Below are positions 10,868 to 22,594 of a stretch of DNA of 64,000 nucleotides, one piece after another. The stretch's first letter is position 1. The number at the start of each line of letters is the position of its first letter. Below the pieces are notes generated by a model that saw only the letters and a program-made list of their open reading frames with translations, ran no database searches and was not told the DNA's origin. The stretch is from Aegilops tauschii subsp. strangulata (taxonomy: Eukaryota > Streptophyta > Magnoliopsida > Poales > Poaceae): positions 377,935,054-377,999,053 of the forward strand of contig NC_053041.3 of NCBI RefSeq assembly GCF_002575655.3. Reading direction: 5' to 3'. The position numbers and the translations under genes are program-made.

Positions 10868-12366
10868 CACGTTCACAAAAAAAAGATGTGATTTGACGGC
10901 CCAACTAGAGCTTGGTTTCCTTTTGGGCCCAACACCATCGTTTTTTTTTGCGGAGTCAGTGGTGGGCGAGCAGCCGAGCACAACCAACAGGATCGCCTCT
11001 CGCGGATCACCCCATGATCCAACGATGCGGAGCCGTCCTTGTGATCCAACGGCCCGGAACCTGCACGCAGCGTGCCCACCGAATTCCTTCTAGAAGACCA
11101 CATCCGAGGGTTGTCGCTTGGCGCCAGGGTATGATCGGACGGCTGACGTTCGGAGCTAGGGTTAGGCGAAACCCCGCGGGGTTTAGAGGGGTTTTGAGCT
11201 GGTCAACGGGGTTACGAAAGCTTTTACTGAGCATAACTAATTTAAAAAAATCGAAAAAATATGAACCCTTCGCCGTTCGTTGTTTTATAAGACACACTAA
11301 CGAGGAAAAATACTACACTTGGTCTATGGTCATTTTCATGAAAAAACCCTAGCTGGCACGATCGAGGTCAAATGAGCACCATTAACTTAAAAAAATCAAA
11401 AAATATGAAACCTGTGCACAATGTTGTCTTATGTGACATGTTACCAACCAAAAATCATAAACTTGGTCTATGGTCATTTTCATGAGAAAACCTTCACACA
11501 TATGAGCTATCACCTACAAGATTTCATAGAGTTCAAGGAAATGAGGTAGGGTTACCTTCTGTTTTTGAAAAATTTAAAAAAAATCAAAAAAAATCACCAA
11601 AGCTTTATTTCAAAGTGAATAAGAAGGATCTGAACTTAGTTTTACATTTTCATATTTTAAATGTGTTTTTTATAGTTTTTATATTAAAGCATATTTTTCA
11701 AAAGAAAATGTAAAAATATGAAGATTAATTCAAAAAATAGTGAGACTTCGAATCTACACTATATAGACTGAATAGGTGTTAATACAGAACGTTTGGCTCA
11801 TTTAGAGTAGGTCCAAAAAAACTTGATTACAAATGGGTTGTTTACCCTAGCCTGGGAGCTCATTTGGAGCATATTTCTCAAATTCAAATTTTTGTGACCT
11901 CCTCTAAATCACCTCAAATTTTGCACACATGATCTCCTACACAAACATAGACAGTTTGCCAAGGTTTTTTTGCATTTTCTTGAATTTACACAAACATACA
12001 TAGATAATTTGCTGGTGGGAAAAAGCATGCATTTGATTTGATTAATAAACATGAGACTAATAACATGTGTGATTAGTGAAGCAACACTGAAACAACATGT
12101 CTGACCAGTGAAGCAACACTGAAACAACATGTGTGATCATTGCAGCACCTAAACTCATAGTTCACAACATCTAAATAGAACTAACCATACACCACAGGCA
12201 AATATAAGGACAGACAAATATAGATAGAATACATTACTAGCATCACCATAGATTCAGTTCACACCATAAATAGCCACATTAAGTTTACCAAAAGTAACCG
12301 GACCCAAAGTACCCAAAAGATTAAGATTCAGTTCACAGCATCACACCATCACATCATCACATCACT
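10868..12366. other. Unclassified AT-rich DNA with a degenerate duplication
   Basis: No coding is supported. A segment at about 11216-11350 is repeated with divergence at about 11376-11495: both copies contain runs of A, then CTTGGTCTATGGTCATTTTC. Long AAAAATCAAAAA-type runs follow. This could be internal non-coding DNA of a DNA transposon interrupted by the Gypsy element, but neither end was identified. Confidence 0.4.
12063..12145. repeat. 32-bp tandem repeat, about 2.6 copies
   Basis: Units begin AACATGTGTGATTAGTGAAG and end in AACACTGAAAC. The second copy has a few substitutions and the third is partial. Confidence 0.7.
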
Positions 12367-13821
12367 TCACGCCGGAGTCAGGGCCTTCGCGAGCGCAGCA
12401 TGTTGCCCCCTGATCATGTAGTCCTTCCCGCGGATCGCTGCATCCTCTGCATGAGACAGAAGGTGATCGAAGCGGCCATCCTTGGGCTTTGGCTTGGTGG
12501 TGCAGTAGGGGCAGTGCCACTTCTTGAACTTGCGGTTGTAGAAGGAAGCAACTCCCTTGGCCTTGATCTTATCCATCTCCTTGGCTGTGAAGGACGCGAC
12601 GTTGCCCTTGTACACATCATCTCCAGAATCATACTGCACACATGAATGAATTGCATTAATACATTATAGATTCATATACACCATGTCAAAGGAACTAAAT
12701 GAACAAGGGATAGGCTTACCTCATATTCAGAATCGTCACTAAACGCCCCCTCGTACGGGTCGTAATCGGCCAGCTTCCTCTTTCTCCCCCCCCCCAACCA
12801 TCATCCTCCTGAATATACAATTACATCCATCACTAGTAGCCAATTGAAAATTTAGATATGCACACATGACACATTGATCATAGGGCTAATATACTCCCAA
12901 TATCAGAAATGTTTTAGAAGTGGGGTTTTTTATTTCTGTGCCCCTTAGCTCTATGCATTCAAAAACCACATCCATCACTAGTATATCAATGTATTAGATT
13001 TGTACACACATTGATCAAAAACCCCAATATGACATTCAAATAACACATTGATCATTGGTCATGCACACACATTGAAGAACAGAGCTAATATAACTACATA
13101 TTGTGGGCAAATTTATATACTAATGAATCAAATAACTTCTTAATCAATGGATTCCATTTGGGCATATGACATTCAAAACCCCAATCTGAGTAGCATTCAA
13201 AAACAAATCTAATAGGGACCCAATCTAAGGCAACGAATCTGAGTAGCATTAAAAAACCCAATCTGTGAGCGCTAAAAACAAATCTAATAAGCATCATAGC
13301 ATTAAAAACCCCAATCTGTTCACAACATCTAGCATTTTTGCAATGAATTTATCCAAATCTAAAAACCCCAATCATTGCAGCACCTAAAATCATAATTCAC
13401 AACATAGCATTTTTGCAACGAATTTATCCAACAAACCCTAGTCCAAAAACCCCCGTCCCCCAACCCATACCCTACAGAAAACCCCGGCCCATCCGTCAAA
13501 CCAACTACTCTAACCATTTGAACTACCGTGTGAATCACAATCTAACCAATGCAACTAGGTAGCAATTAACTCTACAAGCAAAGCAAGTGCAAATACCTGC
13601 TCCTCCATGACAGGCGGCGCAACGGGGGCATCTGGATGGACTGCGCCGCTCGACGCCTTCACCTTCTGCAGCGATGAGGCGGAGCCCGCCACATCCGCAG
13701 CGGTTGCGAGTTTCCCCGCACCGTCGTGGACGCCGCCGACATCTGCGGTCACCGCGCCTAGACTCTGCAGCTCCACCACATCTCCGGCCGTTGCACCGGC
13801 GTCGCCACGAGCGTCGGCCAT
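12367..13821 (-). CDS. Three-exon gene for a CxxC...HA zinc-finger protein (zf-XS-like), one frameshift
   Basis: Exon 1 is 13597-13821 (75 codons, begins MADARGDAGATAGD, Ala/Val-rich), exon 2 is 12720-12808, and exon 3 is 12367-12633 (88 codons plus stop). All introns have GT-AG ends and all exon joins are phase 0. Exon 2 is acidic after a basic KRKL word. Exon 3 holds KWHCPYC followed by FDHLLSHA, resembling the zinc finger that precedes XS domains in SGS3/FDM-type RNA-directed DNA methylation proteins, but no XS domain is seen. Exon 2 is 89 nt, one short of a multiple of three: a run of ten G (on the minus strand) breaks the frame, while eleven G would keep it open. The predicted product is about 193 residues. 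A TATA box lies about 175 bp upstream. It may be a captured gene inside a transposon; function is unknown. Confidence 0.6.
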
Positions 13822-14245
13822 CTGACAGATGGAGGCGATTAAGGTGAGGAAGAGGATGCGGTGGGGGAGAGCGAGACGGTGTGGTGGAGGCAGTGGAGGA
13901 GAGCGAGACGACGTCGGTGGGGGAGAGGAAGGCGATGCGGCAGGGAGGGGATTTGGGGGAAAATGGTAGGGGCGATGGAGGTGGTTGCCCTCTTTATATG
14001 ATGGGACGTTTCGGGCATGTCCATGGACACGTGCTACCCCACGACCGCAGTCTTGCATGCGCCCACGTATACGCGGCCCCACTCGTCAGCTAACGGTCAA
14101 AGGCATTGACCCGACGGCAACGTCCGTTATAACCTGTTCTGAGGGTTTCGGGCAAGGGAGTGGGGAAAAGTGAGCAAAAGTTAACAGAGTGGGGATGAAT
14201 GAGTAGAGCTAAGGAACCAGGAGCACAGAAATAAAAATCCCTATT
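12915..14245. mobile_element. Possible TIR element carrying a promoter and exon 1
   Basis: The segment at 12915-12953 (containing TTTATTTCTGTGCCCCTTAG) matches, inverted, the segment at 14203-14245 (containing CTAAGGAACCAGGAGCACAG then AAATAAAAA). They align over about 40 bp with one gap. The pair would delimit a ~1.33-kb Mutator-like element. No convincing target duplication was found. The left copy lies inside intron 1 of the zinc-finger gene, which makes the interpretation uncertain. Confidence 0.35.
13991..14000 (-). promoter_or_regulatory. TATA box of the zf-XS-like gene
   Basis: CATATAAAGA on the minus strand, followed by a pyrimidine-rich leader (CT-rich, about 170 nt) up to the ATG at 13821. 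The arrangement is typical of a plant core promoter. Confidence 0.6.
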
Positions 14246-14248
14246 TTT

Positions 14249-15184
14249 AAATTGAACGATCCAATGGAAACTCTAATGGCACAACAGGTATGTTTACGCA
14301 TGTTTCTTTAACAGGTTTGCTCTTATAAATAGCTCTGTTGATTTCAATTTCAATTGTGTATACAGTTGACTTCTCATATCATGCACATTACTAGCATCAT
14401 AACAGGGCCAATAGTGTTGTTGTACATGTAGACCCGTGGTACCCATCTGAAATCTTGTTGTGCCGTGTAGTTTCCCACGCTTTGTATTCTTTCAGTGCTG
14501 CTTTCTCTTGAACCGATATGATTTGAACCGTGTCTCTATTTTGATTTGGCAAGACAATGCAGTGACCATAGGACATAGATATATGTTTGTTTGATGCTTT
14601 TATAATGTACTACTTGGCAATAGAAGACTTGGTAGTTTAATCTTGTCCACCTTACTAATGAACTGGTTCAGCGAAATGAGTTTCATATACTAGTACATGC
14701 TAAACATGTTATGTGTCTGATTGTTTCTTCTTTTAGAATGCTGATAGAATATTGGGGAAGAGTGCCTTATTAAGCAATGATAAAGGAAGTAATGTAGATA
14801 AGGTTCGGGATCGTGAGACATCCTTGTTGGTCTCCAACAAAGCTAATAAAACAGCTAAGGAAAATTATCTTGAAGACAGTGAGGCAACCCCAAAGTCCTG
14901 TCTTGGTTTACTGTTCGAGTTACTGGCCACTACCGCTTACACAAGCTATTCAAACTCACTGTTTGAATCAGTTCGGTTTCTTGAGTCTCAACTACAAGAT
15001 GAAAGACATTGATCAGCTATGCTGCAACAAGAAGCGGAAGGACTGCGGAAGTCCCTGGAGCATTCAGATGCATACTTTCTGGTGCAACAGCAAGGTTGGA
15101 GGATTTTAGCGCCAAACAGGACAAAGCTAATAAGCTTGCTAAGCTTATTGCCAACATGGTGGATACCCGGGATAATGTTTCTTG
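14249..15184 (+). pseudogene. CACTA internal coiled-coil gene, broken
   Basis: A possible exon ends at 14287 (ATGGCACAACAG then GT). After an intron, an acceptor TTCTTTTAG opens an exon at 14737 beginning NADRILGKSALLSNDKGS and running to TGA at 15010-15012. Beyond the stop the same frame gives heptad-rich SAMLQQEAEGLRKSLEHSDA, then a frame change near 15095 leads to DFSAKQDKANKLAKLIANM and a stop near 15184. The C-terminal half looks like a coiled coil. It is likely a decayed accessory gene of the CACTA element, but no transposase domain is visible. Confidence 0.5.
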
Positions 15185-15512
15185 AGCTCTTCTGAAGTTG
15201 TTTCAGTTATGGACTTGTTTTGCTGCCGCACTTATTTGCACTAGTGGCCAATTTTGACGGCCAGTGTATGTAATATGCTGCTTTGTTCCCTATATTTGCA
15301 CTGGTGGCGAACTTCGATGCCCAGTGGATGTAATATGTGTAATAGCTGGAATAGGCTAGCGTTAGTTGCTTGCTTATTAATTTCCTTATTGTCTTGTTTA
15401 GTTGTTTGCTTGTAGTCACTGCAGTTCTTTTTCCGCGCTTTTCTAGTGGCCACAATAACCTATTTTTGTAACTAGGCCACAATAATCATGGCAACACATG
15501 GACCGTTTCAAC

Positions 15513-15705
15513 CATGGGCCTCCTGCGGGCCGTAGGATCCGTGGGCCTTCTATGGGCCGTAGGATCCATGGGCCTTCTACGGGTCGTAGGATCCATGGAC
15601 TTTCTACGGGTCGTATGATCCACGGGCCTTCTACGGGCCGCAGGATCCATTGGTCTTCTACGGGCCATAGGATACATGGGCCTTCTACGGGGCGTATAAT
15701 CATTT
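15513..15705. repeat. 27-bp tandem repeat, about 7 copies (CACTA subterminal)
   Basis: The unit is close to CCATGGGCCTTCTACGGGCC followed by GTAGGAT. Copies differ by one to four bases. The block merges into looser GGGCC/GGCCGTAA repeats up to about 16260. In CACTA elements such subterminal repeats are the binding sites of the transposition protein, which is the inferred role here. Open frames through this block are products of the 27-bp period. Confidence 0.8.
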
Positions 15706-16723
15706 CACCAAACATGGGCCGTACTATTTGTGGACCATAATGAGACATTAATAGGCCGTATTTGATAACGCTATGAAAACAGCCCAATGGGTTAACGGGC
15801 CACAAACAGGCCGAATGTAACCACGGGCTGAATTTGGCCCACAAACAGAACAGGCCAGTAACGGACCGTAACTAACCGAATTCTAGAAATGAGCCCAAGA
15901 ATAAATGGGCCCTTAGAAGGCCGAAAGTTAACATGGGCTGGAAACGGCCGACGGAATAATGGGCCGTTAATGGGTATAAAGCGATACACTATTCATTATG
16001 GGCCAGTTTCATCTCGGGCCTTTAATGGGCCGAGAGTTACAAAGGGCCTCATATGGGCCGAAAGACATCATGGGCCATACATGGGCCGGTAGTTACAATG
16101 GGCTGGAATCATATTGGACGGCCCAGATGAAGCTACTGGGCTTAATTCCGATAGGCCGTAACGGGTCGGTAGTAGCGGGCCGTAAATGGGCTATATACGA
16201 ACAGGCCGTTAACAGGCTTTCCGTGGGCCGGCCCGTTACCTTTTGACCAAGTCAAACGGGCCGGCCTTTTCACCGGAATGGGCCTCTGTTGGGCCGTGCC
16301 ATGTGTCGACGTATCATAGGCGCCTCCTGTCCAATGAGTGGATGACATCTGTCCCAACGGTGAGCAAACATGTGTTTCCTCTGGCCAATGAGAATTTTAC
16401 ACATGGAAAATCCCCATTGGTCCGGGCTATTAACAGGATATTGGATCCAAAACTAGACCCGATAGCTTAACGGCGACCAGTTACGGTGGATGCCACGTGT
16501 CGGTCACCCTTGACGAAAGCACTTCTATGATGCGCATTTTGTCGTCATGGAAGTGGACACTTCCGTGATGATAATTTTGGTAATGTCATGGAACACTTCT
16601 ACGATAGTACAAGTATGACTATCTTGATTTTGTCATAAAATCGTCATGGATGTACATGCATGACAGAAAACGTGACCTACTGTGACAAACATGTATCATC
16701 ACAGAAGTGTATTTTTTGTAGTG

Positions 16724-17524
16724 TATCTAAAGAGTTCGTACTAAAATAACACCATATGATTCACATCAACCAACTCTAGTGTCACCTAGATATTCCAATG
16801 TCACCACGAGTATCTGTGAGTTGATTATACGATATGCATCAAACAATTTCAGATTCGTAATACTCAATCCAACACAAGGAACCTCAAAGAGTGCCCCAAG
16901 ATTTCTACCAGAGAAACAAGGACGAAAACGTGCATCAACCCCTATGCATAGATTACCCAATCTCACCTCAGGAATCCGCGAGTTGAGTGCCAAAACATAT
17001 ATCAAGTGAATCAATATGATACCCCATTGTCACCACAGGTATTCATAGCAAGGCATACATCAAGTGCTCTCAAATCGATAAAAGTATTCAATTTGGTAAT
17101 AACAAAATCTCAAAGGGAAAACTCAATTCATCACAACAAGAAAGAGAGGGGAAAACACCATATGAACCAACTATATTAACAAAGCTCACGATACATCAAG
17201 ATCGTGCCAAATCAAGAACACGAGAGAGAGAGAGAGAGAGAGATAAACACATAGCTACTGGTACAAACCCTCAGCCCCGTGGGTGGACTACTCCCTCCTC
17301 ATCATGGTGGCCACCGGGATGATGAAGATGGCCACCTGTGATGATTTCCCTCTCTGGCAGAGTGCCGGAACAGGGTCTAGATTGGTTTTTCGTGGCTACA
17401 GAGGCTTGCGGCGGCGGAACTTCTGATCTAGGTTAACTTTCCGGGGTTTCTGAATATATATGATTTTTTGGCGTCGGTTCCACGTGAAGATGTGCCTCAG
17501 GGGGCCCACTGCCCACCAGGGCGC
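16724..17524 (-). mobile_element. Reversed LTR fragment, left part
   Basis: Together with 24163-24457 this forms one LTR in minus orientation, beginning TGATATGTCTCTAACG at 24457 and truncated at 16724 by the CACTA end. It includes a (GA)n tract near 17222-17243. The two parts are separated by the complete element at 17525-24162. Confidence 0.7.
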
Positions 17525-19101
17525 TGATACATCTCCAACGTATCTATAATTTCGATTGCTCCATGTTGTTATATTATCATTCTCGGATGTTTTATAATCA
17601 TTTTATAGTCATTTTTTGGTACTAACCTATTGACATAGTGCCAAGTGCCAGTTGCTGTTTTTTGCATGTTTTTTACATCGCAAGAAATCAATAACAAATG
17701 GAGTCCGAACGCGGCGATACTTTTTGTGGATTTTTTTGGACCAGAAGACATCCAGTGGGCCAAAGAAGCACCTGGGGGTGCTCCGAGGGGAGCACAACCC
17801 ACCAGGGCGCGTCTGGAGGCCCAGGCGCGCCCTGGTGGGTTGTGCCCACCTCGGTTGCCTCCCGAACCGCCTATTTACTCTATAAATACCCCAATATTCC
17901 AGAAACCCTAGGGGAGTCGACGAAAATCAATTCCAGCCGCCACAAGTTCCAGAACCACCAGATCCAATCTAGACACCATCACGAAGGGGTTCATCATGTC
18001 CATTGGTGCCTCCTCGATGATGCGTGAGTAGTCTTTTGTAGACCTACGGGTCCGTAGTTAGCATCTAGATGGATTCCTCTCTCTCTTTTGATTCTCAATA
18101 CAATGGTCTCTTGGAGATCCATATGATGTAACTCTTTTTGCGGTGTGTTTGTTGGGATTCGATGAACTTTGAGTTTATGATCAGATCTATCTTCTTATAC
18201 ATGAAAGTTATTTGAGTCTTCTTTGATCTCTTATATGCATGATTTCTTATAGCCTCGTATTTCTTCTCCGACATTTGGGTTTTGTTTGGCCAACTTGATC
18301 TATTTATCTTGCAATGGGAAGAGGTGCTTTGTGATGGGTTCGATCGTACGGTGCTTGATCCCAGTGACGGAAGGGGAACCAACACGTATGTATTGTTGCT
18401 ATTAAGGATAACAAGATGGGGTCTATTTCTGCATAAATAGATCTTGTCTACATCATGTCATCGTTCTTATTGCATTACTCCGTTTTTCCATGGACTTAAT
18501 ACACTACATGCATGTTGGATAACGGTCGATGTGTGGAGTAGTAGTAGATGCAGGCAGGAGTCGGTCTACTAATCTTGGACGTGATGCCTATATAATGATC
18601 ATTGCCTGGATATTGTCATGATTATTTGAAGTTCTATCAATTGCCCAACAGTAATTCGTTTACCCACCGTTTGCTATTTTTCTTGAGAGAAGCCACTAGT
18701 GAAATCTATGGCCCCCGGGTCTCTTCTTTATTATATTTGCCTTTGCGATCTATTTTTATTTGCTTTTATTTTCAGATCTATTAAACCAAAAATACAAAAA
18801 TACCTTGATGCAATTTATTTTATCTCGCGTTCCCGCGATATCTTTCTATCAAATTATTACAACTTTCTCACGTCCGTTTGCCAATTTCTGGCGCCGTTAC
18901 CGAGAGGGATTGACAACCCCTTTAATACGTCGGGTTGCGAGTATTTGTTATTTGTGCGCAAGTGTCGTTCACATAGTGTTGCGTGGTTCTCCTACTGGTT
19001 CGATAACCTTGGTCTCAACACTGAGGGAAATACCTACCATTGTTGTGCTGCATCATCCTTTCCTCTTTGGGGAAATACCGACATAGTTCTAGCAGATATC
19101 A
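17525..19101 (+). repeat. Left LTR of the gag-only element
   Basis: Begins TGATACATCTCCAACG and ends AGCAGATATCA. It contains TTTACTCTATAAATACC (TATA region, about 17873-17890), followed by the presumed R region with CTAGGGGAGTCGACG. Confidence 0.92.
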
Positions 19102-19112
19102 AAAGGAATTTC

Positions 19113-19130
19113 TGGCGCCATTGCCGGGGA
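19113..19130 (+). promoter_or_regulatory. Primer binding site, Athila type
   Basis: TGGCGCCATTGCCGGGGA lies 11 bases after the LTR end. It matches the primer-site form used by Athila-lineage elements and is thought to pair with a tRNA 3' end for minus-strand priming. Confidence 0.8.
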
Positions 19131-19323
19131 GACATCATCAACATCTACCAGGTTCCTAATCACAAATCTCATCTTCTTGCAATTTACATTATTTGCCATT
19201 TGCCTCTCGTTTTCCTCTCCCCCACTTCACAAAAATTTACCATTTTATTCGTCCTCTTTTTCGTTGTCCATTTTCTTGCCGGATCTGTTTTTGTGTGCAA
19301 TCTTGTTTACTACTTTTGTCGTT

Positions 19324-20292
19324 ATGGATAGTTCTTCCTCTATTGCGTGCACTCCCGAGAACGAGGTTCTCAACTTTAAAGAAAGGGGAGGGGAGAATTT
19401 AGAAGACGCTTGGTATAGGATTTGCAACGCTCATAATAGATCTATCCGTAGGCAATCTACCGTTGTTCTTCTTCGCTATTTTTATGTGGGTATCACCACT
19501 TGGTATAGATTCGTCCTTGATATGATTACCAGTGGAAATTTCTTGATGTGTCCCTCTCTTGATGCTTTTAATGCTATGGGAAATTTAGTAGGCTCACCAC
19601 CTCTTATGATTAATGAAACAACTTTGACTCTTGAACATGTCATGGAAAGATTAGATGCTATTGAACATAAAATGCTTACTGAAGAGCATATTGAAAACTT
19701 CGATAAAAAGATGCATAATTTTGCTACTAAAATTGGGTCAAGAGCAGGAGAAGTTTTTAAGTTGTTAAATGAAAAGGGGACCGTAATTCATGAAAGAATT
19801 GAAGAAAGACCGTCTCGGATTGATAAACTGGAAGAAATCTTTTGTAATTTACGCACGGCTTTTGCTTCCGCTAAAACTATTGAAAAAACTCCCATAAATA
19901 TTGACAAGACTACTCAAGTTACTAAGAACAAGGGTGCAGCTTCTAGTAATCACAGTAAAGAGGATCTTAAGATGATTAGTATTCACCCGGATTTTGTTGA
20001 AGTTATAACAGATCCCTTGGGCAAGAATGAATTCTTTAACTTTGTTCCTAGGAGTATTGTCATTGAAAATCTTTATGCTAAATCTTTGAAAAATTCTAAG
20101 TGTTTGATTGAAGAGTTGGAGAAGGATGACAATACTTTGATCCTTGCTTTATGCCTAGCTAGGGGCGTGAAAAGACAGCGCTTGTTGGGAGGCAACCCAA
20201 TGAATAAAATTTATTTTTGTCTTTTGCTTTCTGTTCTTGAGTGTTGCACAATTATGCTACTATTACGATTGTGTCTTTTGTGTTTCATTTAG
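19324..20292 (+). CDS. Gag-like protein of the gag-only element (322 aa)
   Basis: The ATG at 19324 begins MDSSSSIACTPENEV. The N-terminal third has the Athila-like pattern FKERGGENLEDAWYRICNAH and FYVGITTWYRFVLDMITSG. The middle is helical and charged (LEHVMERLDAIEHKM ... IENFDKKMHNF), probably a coiled coil. The C-terminal part contains CLARGVKRQRLLGGNP, then a hydrophobic tail. No zinc knuckle is seen. The frame extends upstream to 19177 without a stop, but that part lies in leader-like sequence with no Gag similarity. The frame is intact, so the gene may still be expressed. The LCLARG...LLGGN segment recurs at 25758-25810. Confidence 0.75.
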   Translation: MDSSSSIACTPENEVLNFKERGGENLEDAWYRICNAHNRSIRRQSTVVLLRYFYVGITTWYRFVLDMITSGNFLMCPSLDAFNAMGNLVGSPPLMINETTLTLEHVMERLDAIEHKMLTEEHIENFDKKMHNFATKIGSRAGEVFKLLNEKGTVIHERIEERPSRIDKLEEIFCNLRTAFASAKTIEKTPINIDKTTQVTKNKGAASSNHSKEDLKMISIHPDFVEVITDPLGKNEFFNFVPRSIVIENLYAKSLKNSKCLIEELEKDDNTLILALCLARGVKRQRLLGGNPMNKIYFCLLLSVLECCTIMLLLRLCLLCFI

Positions 20293-22594
20293 TGTTTGTA
20301 CCAAGCAAAGCCTTTAGGATCTTATTGGGTGATGGTTGATTTGATCTTGCTGAAAAACAGAAACTTTTGCGCTCACGGAAATAATTCTCATTTTTAACAG
20401 AAGCGTGATAAAATACCAATTCTTATTGCAGAAGATTAATATACAAATTGCTCACGTGGTCCTAAGTTTTTAGAATTTTTGGAGTTTCAGAAGTATTTGA
20501 AATATCCAGATTGCTACAGACTGTCTGTTTTTGACAGATTCTGTTTTCTTTGCGTTGTGTGCTTGTTTTGATGATTCTATGGTTTTCTTTGAAGAGTTTT
20601 TGCCATAGAAAAGTTGGAATACAGTACATATAATGAAAGAATAAAATATGAATGGGTTGCAACAGTACTTATAGTAGTGATTTGTTTTCTTATACTAACG
20701 GATCTCACGAAGGTTTTGTTGAGTTTTGTGCGATTGAAGTTTTCAAGTTTTGGGTGATGTTACGATGGATGAAGGAATAAGGAGTAAGAAGAGCCTAAGC
20801 TTGGGGATGCCCATGGCATCCCAAGCTATTATCCAAAGAGAAGCAAGCAACTAAGCTTGGGGATGCCCAAGTGGCATTCCCTCTTTCTTCTAACGACCAT
20901 CTGTATTTTACTCGAAGCTATATTTTTATTCGTCGCATACTATGAGTTTTGCTTGGAGCGTCTTTTTGTTTTAAGCCTTGAACCCTTGCTGGACACACCT
21001 ATTTGAGAAAGCCAAAATTATGCCATGACTTGTTAGAATTGCTCTCTATGCTTCACTTAAATCTTTATGAGCTATGGAATTGCTCTAGTGCTTCACTTAT
21101 ATCTTTTTGAGCATGGTGTGCTTTAGTATTTTTGAAGAAATGCTCTCTTGCTTCACTTAGATTTATTTGAGAGTTAGTATTTTTGAAGAAATTCTCTCTT
21201 GCTTCACTTAAATTAATTTGAGAGAAAGAAATATTATGCTCATGATCTTCACTTATATTTGTTTGAGCTTATCAAAAGCAACACATGAAAATTAGTCGCA
21301 AAGTGATAGATATCCAAGAAGGATATAATAAAAACTTTAATGAAGATCATTGGACAAAATAAACTTGATTCCTTATAATAGTTCTGAGATATGATGATGT
21401 GATATGTGAGTCATGCTGATGAGTAATTATGCTTTAGTAAGAATATTGGTGTTAAGGTTTGTGATTCCCTATGCAAGCACGAAAGTCAATAGTTATGCAA
21501 TGAAATTACATCCAACTTGTGGTGCATTAATCGGTGTTAATTATGCTTAATGCTCGCTTATGAGATTTTTTGTTTCTTGGTTGGTCGCTTCTCAATCTTT
21601 TGCTAGCCTTCCTTTTGCACTAAGTATGATCACTACTTGTGCATCCAAAATCCTTTAAACCAGTTTTGCCACATGAGTCCACCATACCTACCTATATGCG
21701 GTATTCTTTTGCCGTTCTAAGCAAATTTGTATGTGCCATCTCTAATTTTCAAAATAAACTTCTCTTTTGTGTGCGCGTACCGCGCATGAACCGGTAAGGG
21801 GTGGCTAATATATTTCCATGCTAGATATGTTATTCTCATGATGAGTGTTTATTCACTTGTCATTGCACGAGAGTAAGGCAAAGGTATTAGGGATGCCCAG
21901 TCCCGAACTAAAAAATGAATTTACTTTATGTTTTCAAATAATAAATTCCTTCGAAAGTGTTGGTATGGAAGGCATCCGTAGATACGGCTAGCCATGGAAA
22001 GTGAAAGTCTGGTTGAAAAAGGAATAAACTTTTAATTTCTGTTTGGGAACCGCCTATGATATATCTAGCATGGAAAGTATTGGGAACTACTCGATTGTTC
22101 TCGTTGAAAGGAAAAGCATGCCTCCCATAATGTTTTTATCTCTATGTTTTTTTGGTTTGAGCTCTGGCACCTCTACAAATCCCTACTTCCCTCCGCGAAG
22201 GGCCTTTCTTTTACCTTATGCAATTTTTATTTTATTTGAGTCTCCATCTTCTCTTAGAAAGCACCAACTAAGGGGCACTATGATCGTACTTGAGCATTGG
22301 GTGTAGCTAATATGCGAGTGTGTTTCATGAATGGATCAATGATTGAGCATGATGGGCAAGGGATAACTTATTTTAGCGTTGATATTTTGAAAGACATGAT
22401 TGCTTGTTGGTATGCTTGAGTATTAAAGTCCTCATGTCAGAACTAGACTATTGCTTTGAACCATATAAAAGTCCAAATGTCCATGCTACAAAGAAAAGAA
22501 TATGAGATAACATGTTAGGCAGCATTCCACATCAAAAATTCTGTTTTTATCATTTACCTACTCGAGGACGAGCAGGAATTAAGCTTGGGGATGT
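20293..22594 (+). other. Long 3' non-coding region of the gag-only element
   Basis: No coding. It holds two internal copies of AAGCTTGGGGATGCCC (20797 and 20851), the first as an imperfect hairpin. About five degenerate repeats of TGCTTCACTTATATCTTTTT with GAG occur at 21040-21270. The polypurine tract before the right LTR is at about 22578-22593. The same layout is seen in the partner remnant at 25760-28428. Confidence 0.6.
20797..20826 (+). promoter_or_regulatory. Hairpin with polypurine-like arm
   Basis: AAGCTTGGGGATGCC is followed after a short loop by GGCATCCCAAGCT, giving a stem of about 13 bp with one bulged base. The left arm is the same word as the 3' polypurine tract at 22581-22593. 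Confidence 0.55.

Larger units (their letters stand above)
14246..16723 (+). mobile_element. CACTA (En/Spm-type) transposon, right end
   Basis: The right terminus reads TTTTTTGTAGTG at 16712-16723, the inverted form of CACTACAAAAAA. Inside it is about 460 bp of stem-prone terminal DNA (AAGTGTATTTTTT, CTTCCGTGATGAT). Then come subterminal repeats built on GGGCC/GGCCGTAA words (15500-16260) and a remnant of an internal coiled-coil gene. The left end was not found; the Gypsy element and the possible TIR element may have been inserted into it. The same terminal sequence appears inverted at 62088. Confidence 0.7.

Noticed and set aside
15443..15844. Repetitive frames rich in Arg/Pro/Gly
   Set aside because: Produced by the 27-bp repeat, a multiple of three, on both strands.
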